DNA of 6,590 bases from Candidatus Hebobacteria bacterium (GTDB lineage: Bacteria; Armatimonadota; Hebobacteria; Hebobacterales; Hebobacteraceae), in contig JALGTT010000069.1 of assembly GCA_029821235.1 (NCBI GenBank), positions 1-6,590 of the forward strand, written 5' to 3'. The notes under the pieces were generated by a model, which was not told the DNA's origin, did no database searches, and saw nothing but the letters and a program-made list of their open reading frames with translations. Below are positions 1 through 6,583 of the stretch, one piece after another (positions within the stretch are counted from its first letter, which is position 1; each line of letters begins with the position of its first letter). The translations under genes were made by a program, and so were the position numbers.

Positions 1-74
1 AGAGCGGCCGCCGCCGCTCCGAAGAAGGGAAGCACCAGCAGCCAGTTGAGGACTAGTGTGTTGATGATGCTCAC
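1..74 (-). CDS. N-terminal fragment of a membrane protein, possibly NuoM/NuoL or antiporter-like subunit
   Basis: Only about 24 codons are visible before the window edge. The fragment begins with GTG at 74 and reads SIINT followed by LVLNWLLVLPFFGAAAAAL. This single hydrophobic helix with a Leu-Pro-Phe-Phe-Gly core is typical of the first segment of proton-pumping NADH dehydrogenase subunits M and L or Mrp-type antiporters. The frame stays open all the way up from the previous gene's stop (150-152). The GTG lacks a clear ribosome site. An in-frame ATT at 101-99 has GGAG 6 nt ahead and would add nine residues, but ATT starts are very rare. The frame begins 75 bp after the secreted protein gene, so it may be its operon partner. 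Family assignment rests on a short hydrophobic stretch and could be wrong. Confidence 0.4.
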   Translation of the reverse strand, partial: MSIINTLVLNWLLVLPFFGAAAAA

Positions 75-149
75 AATTGCTGGATCTGGTCCCTGGGAAA
101 TGTGCTTCTCCGGGAGGCCGCCCCGCTTGCGCGGCGGGTCTCTCGTCCG

Positions 150-1241
150 CTACTCACTCGCCTTGCCCTCGGCTGGGATGCGGGCGGTCACCCGGTAGAT
201 GCTCACCTGTTCTATCAACAGCGAGTCGTCCTTCCCGTAGACGCGCACCCGCACCGTGTGCTTGCCCGGCTCCAGCCCGGAGGTGTCCCAGCGAAACGAG
301 AAGGGCTGCCGGTTGGTCATCGCCGCGGTCTTGCCGTCCACGCCGAATATCACGTAGTCGGGCGGGGGACCGGTGTAGAAGCCCACCACATCCACCACAC
401 CACTCACCTCGGCCCCCAGGTCAGGGGTGAGGAGCAGAGAGGGGCTGGGGTAGGCCGCCTCGGCCGTTTCGGGCTCCCGCTCCGGCACCGGAGCTTCCTC
501 GCTCACCTCCTCGGCCGCGATTTCCCGCGTCTGGGATTCCGCCTGGCTGGATGATGCACTGTACTGCGCCGCCCGCACCGCGCTGCCGGAGGCGCCTACC
601 CAGCTGTCGGGCGGCGCGTAGCGGGGCAGGAAGAGGTAATCGAGCAGGTCGCCTTCGTAGTATGCGTACTGGATACAGACCGCCAGCCCGGCCAGGTATT
701 CGACTGCGGAGAGCCGCTCGCCATCCAGCCACACCGCGGTGGGGATGGTGTGCAGGCGGTCTATCCAGTATACGGTCTCCGCACACCAGGCCAGGAAATC
801 CGCGGTCGGCACCTCTCTTCCCACCGCAGGATCGGGCGGGCCGAGCGGGATGTCCTCTGGGTCGAGTTGAGGGGGATTGACCCGCTTGGGCGCGAGAGGA
901 ACCGTGGCCGGCAGTTCGCCCGTGGAGTCCCAGAGGTAGACGGTGCGCGCCAGCAGCGCGAACACCTCGGCCGCGGAGATACGGCGCAGTTGGCCGTTCA
1001 CCATCCTCACCTGCGACCAATCGGGCACGGTGCCGCTGTCGTTCAGGTAGGCGCAGATGAAATCCGCGAGTTCCACCACGGCCTCGCCAGGCACGCTGTC
1101 GCCGGACAGATCGGGCACCGGCTGTGCCGCGGCCTCGCCCTCGGCCGCGGGGGCGGCCGGCACTCCGAGGGTCGGCGTCTGCGCCCAACTCCAGCCTGCG
1201 AGCAAACTCAGCAGCAGGACGGCGATCAGCGTGCGCACCAT
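150..1241 (-). CDS. Secreted protein with two pseudomurein-binding-like repeats and a C-terminal Ig-like domain
   Basis: This 363-residue protein has no family I can name with certainty. A signal peptide (MVRTLIAVLLLSLLAGWSWA, likely cut after A20) sends it across the membrane. An Ala/Pro-rich spacer follows. Residues about 55-124 and 145-211 form two copies of one module. Each has a helix starting A-D-F (59 and 147), then G/H-x-(V/I)-P, a short strand ending in NG or DG, then (I/L)SA-E with a Leu/Ala-rich helix, and closes at PP (123-124 and 210-211). The period is about 88 residues. This pattern resembles pseudomurein-binding repeats (PMBR), known best from methanogens. A Glu/Ser-rich linker (225-265) leads to an Ig-like beta-sandwich (about 270-350) with FGVDGK and FRWDTSGLEPGKHTVRVRV. 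Its ATG has a strong polypurine ribosome site (AGGGAGGGAG) about 7 nt upstream and is 42 bp after alr. A wall-associated or envelope role is inferred. The start is secure; the function is not. Confidence 0.8.
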   Translation of the reverse strand: MVRTLIAVLLLSLLAGWSWAQTPTLGVPAAPAAEGEAAAQPVPDLSGDSVPGEAVVELADFICAYLNDSGTVPDWSQVRMVNGQLRRISAAEVFALLARTVYLWDSTGELPATVPLAPKRVNPPQLDPEDIPLGPPDPAVGREVPTADFLAWCAETVYWIDRLHTIPTAVWLDGERLSAVEYLAGLAVCIQYAYYEGDLLDYLFLPRYAPPDSWVGASGSAVRAAQYSASSSQAESQTREIAAEEVSEEAPVPEREPETAEAAYPSPSLLLTPDLGAEVSGVVDVVGFYTGPPPDYVIFGVDGKTAAMTNRQPFSFRWDTSGLEPGKHTVRVRVYGKDDSLLIEQVSIYRVTARIPAEGKASE

Positions 1242-1283
1242 CTCGGCACTCCCTCCCTACCGATTGGCCGGCGGACTCGGCCC

Positions 1284-2432
1284 TCAGCCTGCGTTCCGTC
1301 CGCGGTAAACCCGCACCACGCGGTTGCCAATCGAGGTGGTTACCTCGTGCACCACACCGCCAGCCCACCGCGCTAAATCGTTCGCCGTGATGCGGTCATC
1401 CCCCTGTCTTCCCACCAATACCACCTCCTCGCCCAGGCCAACATCTCCCAGGGCGGTGAGGTCCACCAGCGTGTGATCCATGCACACTCTTCCCACCACT
1501 GGGCATCTCTTTCCTCTTATCAGCACATAGGCGCGGTTGGAGGCGTGCCTGGGGTAGCCGTCGCCGTACCCCAACGGCAGCGCGCCGATCACCGCCCTCC
1601 CGGCCGCGCGGTAGGTGCCGCCGTAGGAGACCACGGCGCCGGGCGGCAGATGGTGGACGAAGGCGAGCCGGGTCCGCCAGGTGAGGGCGGGCCGCAGATC
1701 GAGAGGGGGCAGGCCGGAGGCGTCGGGGAGAATGCCGTAGGTCAGCAAACCGGCCCTCACGCCGCCGAAATGGGCCTCGGGAAAGCGCAGGATGCCCGCG
1801 CTGTTTGCCAGATGGCAGAGGCCGGGGTCGAGGCCCGCCGCGCGCATCTCCTCGATCGCGCGTCGGAAGCGGTCGATTTGCAGGTGGGTGAATGCAGGGT
1901 CCTCCGCCTCCGCGCTCGCCAGGTGAGAGAAGACTCCCTCCAGGCGAATGCCGGGCAGAGTCACCAGTGTGCGAGCAAACTCGCACGCCTCCGCGGGGGA
2001 CACTCCCAGCCGTCCCATTCCCGTGTCCACCTTCACATGGACGCGCGCGGGCAGGTCGCGCGCGCATGCGGCCCGCGACAACGCCTCCGCCTCCTCCCTG
2101 GTGCACACGGTTTGGATCAGGTCCCGCGCCACCGTTTCCTCGGCGTGCGCGGGATCGCCGGGGCAGAGTAGCAGCACGGGACACGATACCTCCGCCTCGC
2201 GCAGAGCCACCCCCTCTGAGAGAGCCGCCACCGCCAGCCCATCCGCTCCCCCCTCGACCGCCGCGCGCGCGGTGTCCACCAAGCCGTGGCCGTAGGCATT
2301 GGTCTTCACCACCGCCCACAAGTGGCGCTGCGGTCCCACCCGCGCCTTCACCACGCGGATGTTGTGCCGCACCGCGGCAAGATCCACCTCCGCCCAGGAG
2401 GGAGGGGAGCCCGGGGGGATTGTCGAGTTCAC
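1284..2432 (-). CDS. alr: Alanine racemase, PLP-dependent (makes D-alanine for peptidoglycan)
   Basis: The 382-residue product interconverts L- and D-alanine in the cytoplasm, supplying D-Ala for peptidoglycan cross-bridges. The PLP lysine is K43 in VVKTNAYGHG, where T-N replaces the more common A-D or A-N. The second catalytic base is Y270 in SYGGTYRA. K134 and R141 in HVKVDTGMGRLG correspond to the carboxylated lysine and PLP-phenol arginine of the Bacillus enzyme. H170, R226 and the C-M-D triad at 317-319 are also in place. Length is typical (360-390). The start is GTG, with GAGGT 7 nt upstream, in the short 26 bp gap after the kinase stop, so the two genes are probably co-transcribed. Finding it directly behind a PhoR/WalK-like pair suggests envelope control. 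No truncation is seen, and a dedicated catabolic role (dadX-like) cannot be excluded. Confidence 0.95.
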   Translation of the reverse strand: MNSTIPPGSPPSWAEVDLAAVRHNIRVVKARVGPQRHLWAVVKTNAYGHGLVDTARAAVEGGADGLAVAALSEGVALREAEVSCPVLLLCPGDPAHAEETVARDLIQTVCTREEAEALSRAACARDLPARVHVKVDTGMGRLGVSPAEACEFARTLVTLPGIRLEGVFSHLASAEAEDPAFTHLQIDRFRRAIEEMRAAGLDPGLCHLANSAGILRFPEAHFGGVRAGLLTYGILPDASGLPPLDLRPALTWRTRLAFVHHLPPGAVVSYGGTYRAAGRAVIGALPLGYGDGYPRHASNRAYVLIRGKRCPVVGRVCMDHTLVDLTALGDVGLGEEVVLVGRQGDDRITANDLARWAGGVVHEVTTSIGNRVVRVYRGRNAG

Positions 2433-2458
2433 GCCGTCAACCTCGCTTCCTGCGTCTG

Positions 2459-4213
2459 CTACTCCAGGGGCAGAGCAAAGGTGAATGTGGAGCCCTTGCC
2501 CACCACACTCCTCGCCGACACGGTGCCGCCGTGGGCGGAGATGATCGAACGGACGATGGCGAGCCCGAGTCCGGTCCCGCCCGCCTCCCGCGCCCGGGAG
2601 GAATCCACCCGGCGGAATCGCTCCCAGATGTGAGGGAGTTGGTCCTCGGGAATGCCGGCGCCGTTGTCTTCCACCTCCACCTGGAGCCAGCCGTCCCTGA
2701 CCTGGGCCGCGATCCTGATCCTGCCCTGGGGGCGGCTGAAGCGGATGGCGTTGGAGATCAAGTTGACCAGCACCTGATGAATGCGGTCGGCGTCCGCATT
2801 CACCGGCGGCAGTCCGGGGGACAGGTCGAGTTCCACCGCCATGCCTCGCTCCCGGATCTGAGTCTCGAAGGAATCGACCGCTTCTCGAATCAGGTCGCCC
2901 ATGTCAACGGGCCGCAACTTCAACTTCACTGCGCCGGATTCTATCCGCGAGAGGTCGAGCAAATCGTTTGTGAGACGATTCAGCCGGTCCACCTCGCGCA
3001 CGATCAGGGACGCGCACCGGACCCGTGCCTGCTCCGTGTCCGCGGTGCCGTCGGCGATGGCGGCGGCGAATCCTCCGATGGCGGTGAGGGGGGTTCTGAT
3101 CTCGTGAGAGGCATCGCTGATGAACCGGCTGCGCATCTCCTCCAGCCGCCGGGCCTCGGTGACATCCCGGAGCACGGCCACTGCTCCCCATCTCCCCTCC
3201 TCGCTGGCCCGCATGGGGGCGACCTGGATGGAGACCGCGCGCTTCTGCTCACCTATCTCCACTTCGATGGAGCACATCTGGTTCTGCTTCAAGCATTCCT
3301 TGAACCGCTCGCCGACCTCCTCGGGCAGCCCCAGTTCCCCGACGGTCAGGCCGACGGCCTGCTGCTCGATGCCCAGCAGGTTGCTCGCCTGCGGGTTGAT
3401 GAGGGAGATCTTGCCCTGAGAGTCAATGGCGATGATGCCCTCGGCCACGGAGGAGACCACCCCTCTGAGCCGGGCCTGCTCGTGCTGGAGATCCGCCAGA
3501 CTGCGTTCCAGGCTGTCGGCCATGGAGTCGAAGGAGCCCGCGAGGGCGCCGATTTCATCTCGTCGTTTCAGGCCCAAGCGCTGGCTGAAGTCACCGGCGG
3601 CCATGCGCGCGGCCTGGGAGCGCATGCTGCGCAGGGGGCCCGCGAAGCGCTCGGCCAGGAAGAGCGCGATGAACGCCGCAACCACCGCCGCCACTACGCC
3701 GGCGTACAGCACGAGGCCGCGCAAGCGAGATACGTACATCTCCACTACATCGGCGTATGGGGCCCTCACCTGGAGCACCCCCAAGTCGCCAGGCAGAGCG
3801 GCGGAGGCCATCACCATGGCCTCTCCGCAGGCATGCACGGCACGGCCGCTGAGGGTTACGGCGGTGCCGGGACAGGCCTCTTCGACTCCCCGCCCCGGCT
3901 TACCCCCGACACGTCCTCCCTCCCCTGTCCCCACCACCTCGGACTCGCATCCCGCCAGGGTCAGGCAGATCTGGGTGTGGGTGGCCCTCTCCAGCAGACG
4001 GATCAGTTCTTGCAGTTCCTCGTGGGACTTGCCCTCGCTCACCGCGGAGGCGAGGGCGTTGGCCATCTCCTGGGCCCTGGCCGCCATCTGCCTCTGCGCG
4101 AAGTGAGCATACAGACTCTCGAACGCATTGCTCAGCAACAGGCTGAAGAGGAGAAGCGCAATGGCGAGAGTGGCCAGATGCGCCAGAAACAACTTGGCAA
4201 AAAGACTACGCAT
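2459..4213 (-). CDS. Membrane sensor histidine kinase (HAMP-PAS-HisKA-HATPase), PhoR/WalK-like
   Basis: This is a 584-residue sensor kinase paired with the response regulator. Transmembrane helix 1 is at about 8-30 and helix 2 at about 166-187, enclosing an external domain of about 135 residues that matches no family I recognise. That domain contains four cysteines (C83, C89, C114, C129) and a Gly-rich loop (95-109). A HAMP linker follows (188-240), then a PAS domain (about 245-350; AEGIIAIDSQGKISLINPQA). The HisKA H-box is FISDASHEIRTPL with phospho-acceptor H370. The ATPase domain has the N-box NLISNAIRFS (N484, N488), DNGAGIP (516-522), the F-box ERFRRVD and GGTGLGLAI (545-553). All catalytic motifs are intact. 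The ATG is preceded at 10 nt by AGAGGTG. The layout is that of the PhoR/WalK/ResE group. The signal is unknown; redox or envelope input is inferred only from the cysteines and neighbours. Confidence 0.95.
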   Translation of the reverse strand: MRSLFAKLFLAHLATLAIALLLFSLLLSNAFESLYAHFAQRQMAARAQEMANALASAVSEGKSHEELQELIRLLERATHTQICLTLAGCESEVVGTGEGGRVGGKPGRGVEEACPGTAVTLSGRAVHACGEAMVMASAALPGDLGVLQVRAPYADVVEMYVSRLRGLVLYAGVVAAVVAAFIALFLAERFAGPLRSMRSQAARMAAGDFSQRLGLKRRDEIGALAGSFDSMADSLERSLADLQHEQARLRGVVSSVAEGIIAIDSQGKISLINPQASNLLGIEQQAVGLTVGELGLPEEVGERFKECLKQNQMCSIEVEIGEQKRAVSIQVAPMRASEEGRWGAVAVLRDVTEARRLEEMRSRFISDASHEIRTPLTAIGGFAAAIADGTADTEQARVRCASLIVREVDRLNRLTNDLLDLSRIESGAVKLKLRPVDMGDLIREAVDSFETQIRERGMAVELDLSPGLPPVNADADRIHQVLVNLISNAIRFSRPQGRIRIAAQVRDGWLQVEVEDNGAGIPEDQLPHIWERFRRVDSSRAREAGGTGLGLAIVRSIISAHGGTVSARSVVGKGSTFTFALPLE

Positions 4214-4260
4214 GGAGAGCCGGCACCTCTGCCCGCCTGCGCCTGGGGATGCCTTTGCGG

Positions 4261-5031
4261 TTACTCTTCAGCAGGCTGGCGGGTCTCAAACTTATACCCC
4301 ATTCCCCACACAGTGCTGATCGCGAAGGGACGGGACTCGGAGGCCTTCGTCTTCTGACGAAGCCGCTTGATATGCACGTCCACCGTACGGGCGTCCGACT
4401 CGGAATCGTATCCCCAGATCCGGTCCAGGAGTTCGGCGCGGCTGAACACCCTCCCCGGATGGCTGGCCAGGCACCACAGCAGGCGGAACTCCGTGGGGGT
4501 GAGGTGGACTTCCTCTCCCTCCACCTCCACCCGGTGCCTCACCCGATCAATGCGCAGACCGGGGAAACTGAGCGTCTCCGACTCCTCGCCCGCCATGGAG
4601 CCCCTTCGCAGCACCGCCTTCACCCTCGCCACCAGTTCGCGGGGGCTGAAGGGTTTGACCACGTAGTCGTCCGCGCCCAATTCCAGCCCGACGATCCGGT
4701 CCACTTCCTCCGTACGGGCGGTGAGCATGATGATGGGCACCTGAGAGCCGGAGCGAATCTGCCGGCATACCTCCCATCCGTCCAGCCCGGGCAGCATCAG
4801 GTCCAGAATCACCAGATCGGGGTGGTGCTTCCCGTTCAGTCGCAGGGCTTCCTGGCCATCCCGGGCGGGGATCACCTCGAAGCCCTCTTTGCTCAGATAG
4901 AGTTGCACCAACTCCCGGACCGACTCCTCGTCATCCACCACCAGCACCTTGCGCCCGCCGGCACCGGCGGCGGAGCCTGGAGAATCGCTCCCCGGATTGC
5001 GCCTTGGCAATCGCTCACTCGGTTCTGGCAT
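4261..5031 (-). CDS. OmpR/PhoB-family response regulator
   Basis: This is a DNA-binding response regulator of 256 residues from the ATG at 5031. An in-frame GTG at 5046 would add five residues. After a disordered Pro/Ser/Gly-rich N-terminal extension of about 25 residues comes the receiver domain, beginning KVLVVDDEESVRELV. The acidic pocket is D33/D34, the phosphorylated aspartate is D77 in LVILDLMLPG, the switch threonine is T104 in IIMLTA, and the conserved lysine is K126 in VVKPF. The C-terminal winged helix (about 150-250) has LTPTEFRLLWCLASHPGRVF, then RAELLDRIWG, the recognition helix DARTVDVHIKRLRQK and the closing wing STVWGMGYKFE. It is a cytoplasmic transcription factor, surely partnered with the histidine kinase starting 47 bp downstream. 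The receiver and winged-helix sequence places it near PhoB, WalR and ResD. The N-terminal extension is longer than usual. Its targets cannot be read from this window. Confidence 0.95.
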   Translation of the reverse strand: MPEPSERLPRRNPGSDSPGSAAGAGGRKVLVVDDEESVRELVQLYLSKEGFEVIPARDGQEALRLNGKHHPDLVILDLMLPGLDGWEVCRQIRSGSQVPIIMLTARTEEVDRIVGLELGADDYVVKPFSPRELVARVKAVLRRGSMAGEESETLSFPGLRIDRVRHRVEVEGEEVHLTPTEFRLLWCLASHPGRVFSRAELLDRIWGYDSESDARTVDVHIKRLRQKTKASESRPFAISTVWGMGYKFETRQPAEE

Positions 5032-5039
5032 CTCGGCCG

Positions 5040-5044
5040 ACCTC
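5040..5044 (-). promoter_or_regulatory. Ribosome binding site that decides the response regulator start
   Basis: GAGGT (5044-5040) lies 8 nt ahead of the ATG at 5031-5029 and overlaps the stop codon of the thioredoxin-fold gene. The further upstream GTG at 5046-5044 lies within this same motif and has no good ribosome site of its own. The ATG is therefore the preferred start, and translation of the two genes is probably coupled. Confidence 0.7.
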
Positions 5045-5333
5045 ACTTCCCGGGGGAATCCGCGGCGGGGGCGCCTGCGGCCTCGCGCAGCCCCTCCTCC
5101 AGCGCCTGTCGGACATGGGTCCGCACCAGCACCCGCCCCATCAGTCTCAGCTTGCCGTTCACCACCAGGGCCGGCGGATTCACCACCCCGAAGTCCAGCA
5201 GCGCCTCCAGATCATCGGTCTGCTCCACCTTGGCGTCATCCACGCCGAGTTCCTGCAGTATCTCCCCCACCATATTGCGGAGGGTCTTGCAGAAGTAACA
5301 GCCCTTTCCGATGACCGTGATCTCCAGCCCCAT
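5043..5333 (-). CDS. Small CxxC thioredoxin-fold (redox-active disulfide) protein
   Basis: This 96-residue protein matches the small thioredoxin-like family often called redox-active disulfide protein 2 or glutaredoxin-like. It starts with strand MGLEITVIG, followed by G-K-G-C-Y-F-C, giving an active-site pair C12/C15. VNPPALVVNGKLRLMGRV (51-68) carries the cis-proline loop and the central strands, with P54 as the likely cis-proline. The last about 12 residues are an Ala/Pro/Gly-rich tail. It has no signal peptide, so it should work in the cytoplasm, reducing or exchanging disulfides of an unknown partner. The family fold begins at the first methionine, which fixes this start even though no Shine-Dalgarno sequence is present. 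A promoter -10 lies 9 nt upstream, which explains this. It is the first gene of the operon, and its stop overlaps the ribosome site of the response regulator gene. Confidence 0.85.
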   Translation of the reverse strand: MGLEITVIGKGCYFCKTLRNMVGEILQELGVDDAKVEQTDDLEALLDFGVVNPPALVVNGKLRLMGRVLVRTHVRQALEEGLREAAGAPAADSPGK

Positions 5334-5342
5334 AGCGAGGGG

Positions 5343-5371
5343 ATTATACCACCCGCTTCTTGCCGCAACAA
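5343..5371 (-). promoter_or_regulatory. Sigma-70-type extended -10 promoter for the five-plus-gene operon
   Basis: On the minus strand a perfect -10 hexamer TATAAT (5348-5343) is preceded directly by TGG, giving the extended -10 form TGnTATAAT. A weak -35 candidate TTGTTG (5371-5366) lies exactly 17 bp upstream. Only 9 nt (CCCCTCGCT) separate the -10 from the ATG at 5333. Transcription would therefore start within about 0-4 nt of the start codon, leaving little or no leader. The spot is the only intergenic region of any length ahead of the gene cluster, which supports its role. The -35 matches consensus poorly, as is common for extended -10 promoters. Confidence 0.75.
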
Positions 5372-5377
5372 GGAAGC
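5355..5377. promoter_or_regulatory. Imperfect inverted repeat overlapping the -35 and spacer (candidate operator)
   Basis: On the plus strand GCTTCTTG (5355-5362) pairs with CAAGGAAGC (5369-5377) as an 8 bp stem with a single bulged base and a 6-base centre. It covers the -35 candidate and part of the spacer of the operon promoter, where a repressor would be expected to bind. Neither strand has a T-run after the stem, so it is not a standard terminator. It could also be chance in a GC-rich region. Confidence 0.3.
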
Positions 5378-5381
5378 CCGT

Positions 5382-5397
5382 GTGAACGAAACGTTAC
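5382..5397. promoter_or_regulatory. Short inverted repeat upstream of the -35 (candidate regulator site)
   Basis: GTGAACG (5382-5388) and CGTTAC (5392-5397) form an imperfect palindrome around AAA, with one unpaired base. It sits about 11 bp upstream of the -35 candidate, a usual place for an activator site. The repeat is short and no known regulator's consensus is recognised, so support is weak. Confidence 0.2.
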
Positions 5398-5431
5398 GGT
5401 CCTGTTTATGCCGGGCGCCCCAGGGAGGGTG

Positions 5432-6583
5432 TCAAATGCGGTCGGCGAGCCGCGTGTACTCGTCCAACATGGCCATGAAGTTGTCGTACTTGGTGCCGTA
5501 GGCGATGGAGTGGCTGGGCCCGAGGATGAATCCCTTGCCGCGGGCTCCTTTCTCCATCGCCTCGCGCACGCTGTTGCGCACTTCCTCGGGCGTGCCTCCC
5601 ACCAGCAACTCCACTCCCACTCCGCCCCAGAACGTGATCCGGTCGCCCCAGCGCTCCGTCAGGTGTCCCACGTCCATCCCTGCGTTGGGCTGGAGCGATT
5701 GATAGCACTCCACGCCGGCCTCGGCGAACATGTCCATCAGGGGACGGTTGTCGCCGCAGTTGTGCATCAGCACCTGCTGCCCGTGGCCCTTGATGCTGCG
5801 GATTCGCTCTCTCAGGAAGGGCAGGCAGTGCTCTCGATACTGCTCCGGGCTGATCAGCGGTCCGTTGGTGCCGCCCGTGTCCTGCTCCAGCAGCACCCCG
5901 TCCTGACCCGGGCGGATGTAGTGCCGGTCATCCAGGTTGGCCCGCTTGGTCATGCGCCGGTTGGCGGCCCTCACCACCTCCGGCTTCAGCGCGTACATCA
6001 TCAGACCGGTGACATCCCCGCCGAGCAGGGTGAGGGCGACCATCTCTCCCGCCGTGCCAGCAATATAGCGGTCGGAGCCGAGTTTCTCCACGATGTAGTC
6101 GCAGGCCTCGAAGATGGAGGGATCTGGCGGCTGGTACTCCGACTCGTCGAACTCCGGGAACATTTCCTCGGTGTAATCGTCCACGTCGCCGGCCGTGGGG
6201 TCCTCGACGCAGATGATCTCGTTGGAGAGGTGAGAGACTTTGTAGATTCGCCCCTCGTCGTCCTCCCAGGTCTCGTCGTCGAGCTTTCGCGGGGGGCGGG
6301 GCTGATAGTCCCTCGGCGGCACCAGAGGGGCTTCCTTGAAGCAGATGATGTCCGCGCAGTCTATCTTTTGGTAGAACTCAACCGTGTCTTTCTGGTAACT
6401 CTCGACCACCTCATCCCGGCGCCCCTCCCAGAAGGCGATGCGGGAGGCGATCTTGTCCCTCACATAGGTCTTCCGCCCGATGACTCTCTCGATGGTATCG
6501 CAGTCCACCACATAGAAGCCCAGGGGGATCTTGTCCACGGGCTCCCCGGCGATGGCCGCCTTCACGCGCTCCTTGGAGTTCAT
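5432..6583 (-). CDS. Uroporphyrinogen decarboxylase (URO-D) superfamily protein, probable corrinoid-type methyltransferase relative
   Basis: This 383-residue protein belongs to the URO-D fold superfamily, which contains HemE and cobalamin-dependent methyltransferases such as MtaA and CmuA. It opens with the family's usual N-terminus (MNSKERVKAAIAGEPVDKIP). Residues 272-282 read LMHNCGDNRPL, so H274 and C276 form the His-x-Cys zinc-ligand motif of the methyltransferase branch. A late GPSHSIAYGTKYDNF segment (355-369) matches the C-terminal conserved loop, where H358 sits near the place a third ligand is expected. The Arg-rich substrate motif typical of true HemE near the N-terminus is absent, so haem synthesis is unlikely. 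An acidic stretch lies at residues 127-156. No signal peptide or membrane segment is visible, so it should be cytoplasmic. The ATG lies 7 bp from the window edge and its ribosome site cannot be judged. A promoter downstream separates it from the next operon. The family is confident; the substrate is unknown. Confidence 0.85.
   Translation of the reverse strand: MNSKERVKAAIAGEPVDKIPLGFYVVDCDTIERVIGRKTYVRDKIASRIAFWEGRRDEVVESYQKDTVEFYQKIDCADIICFKEAPLVPPRDYQPRPPRKLDDETWEDDEGRIYKVSHLSNEIICVEDPTAGDVDDYTEEMFPEFDESEYQPPDPSIFEACDYIVEKLGSDRYIAGTAGEMVALTLLGGDVTGLMMYALKPEVVRAANRRMTKRANLDDRHYIRPGQDGVLLEQDTGGTNGPLISPEQYREHCLPFLRERIRSIKGHGQQVLMHNCGDNRPLMDMFAEAGVECYQSLQPNAGMDVGHLTERWGDRITFWGGVGVELLVGGTPEEVRNSVREAMEKGARGKGFILGPSHSIAYGTKYDNFMAMLDEYTRLADRI

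Noticed and set aside
118..137. GC-rich hairpin just after the secreted protein gene as a terminator
   Set aside because: The 9 bp arms contain a mismatch and leave only a tiny loop, no T-run follows on the minus strand, and the next frame opens right behind it.
1892..4357. Very long open frame on the plus strand (821 codons) opposite the kinase and alanine racemase genes
   Set aside because: It is antisense to two genes with complete catalytic motifs, its translation is low-complexity Pro/Arg/Gly/His-rich with no domain, and such long antisense frames are usual in high-GC DNA.
5029..5046. GTG start at 5046 for the response regulator, overlapping the previous stop as GTGA
   Set aside because: It has no ribosome site, while the ATG at 5031 has GAGGT at 8 nt. 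The five extra residues add nothing to the fold. It remains possible.
5413..5420. Palindrome GGGCGCCC after the URO-D gene as a terminator
   Set aside because: It has no loop and no T-run, and such a short GC palindrome is expected by chance here.
5432..6583. HemE (haem-pathway uroporphyrinogen decarboxylase)
   Set aside because: The N-terminal Arg-rich substrate motif of HemE is missing, and the His-x-Cys motif points to the methyltransferase branch.
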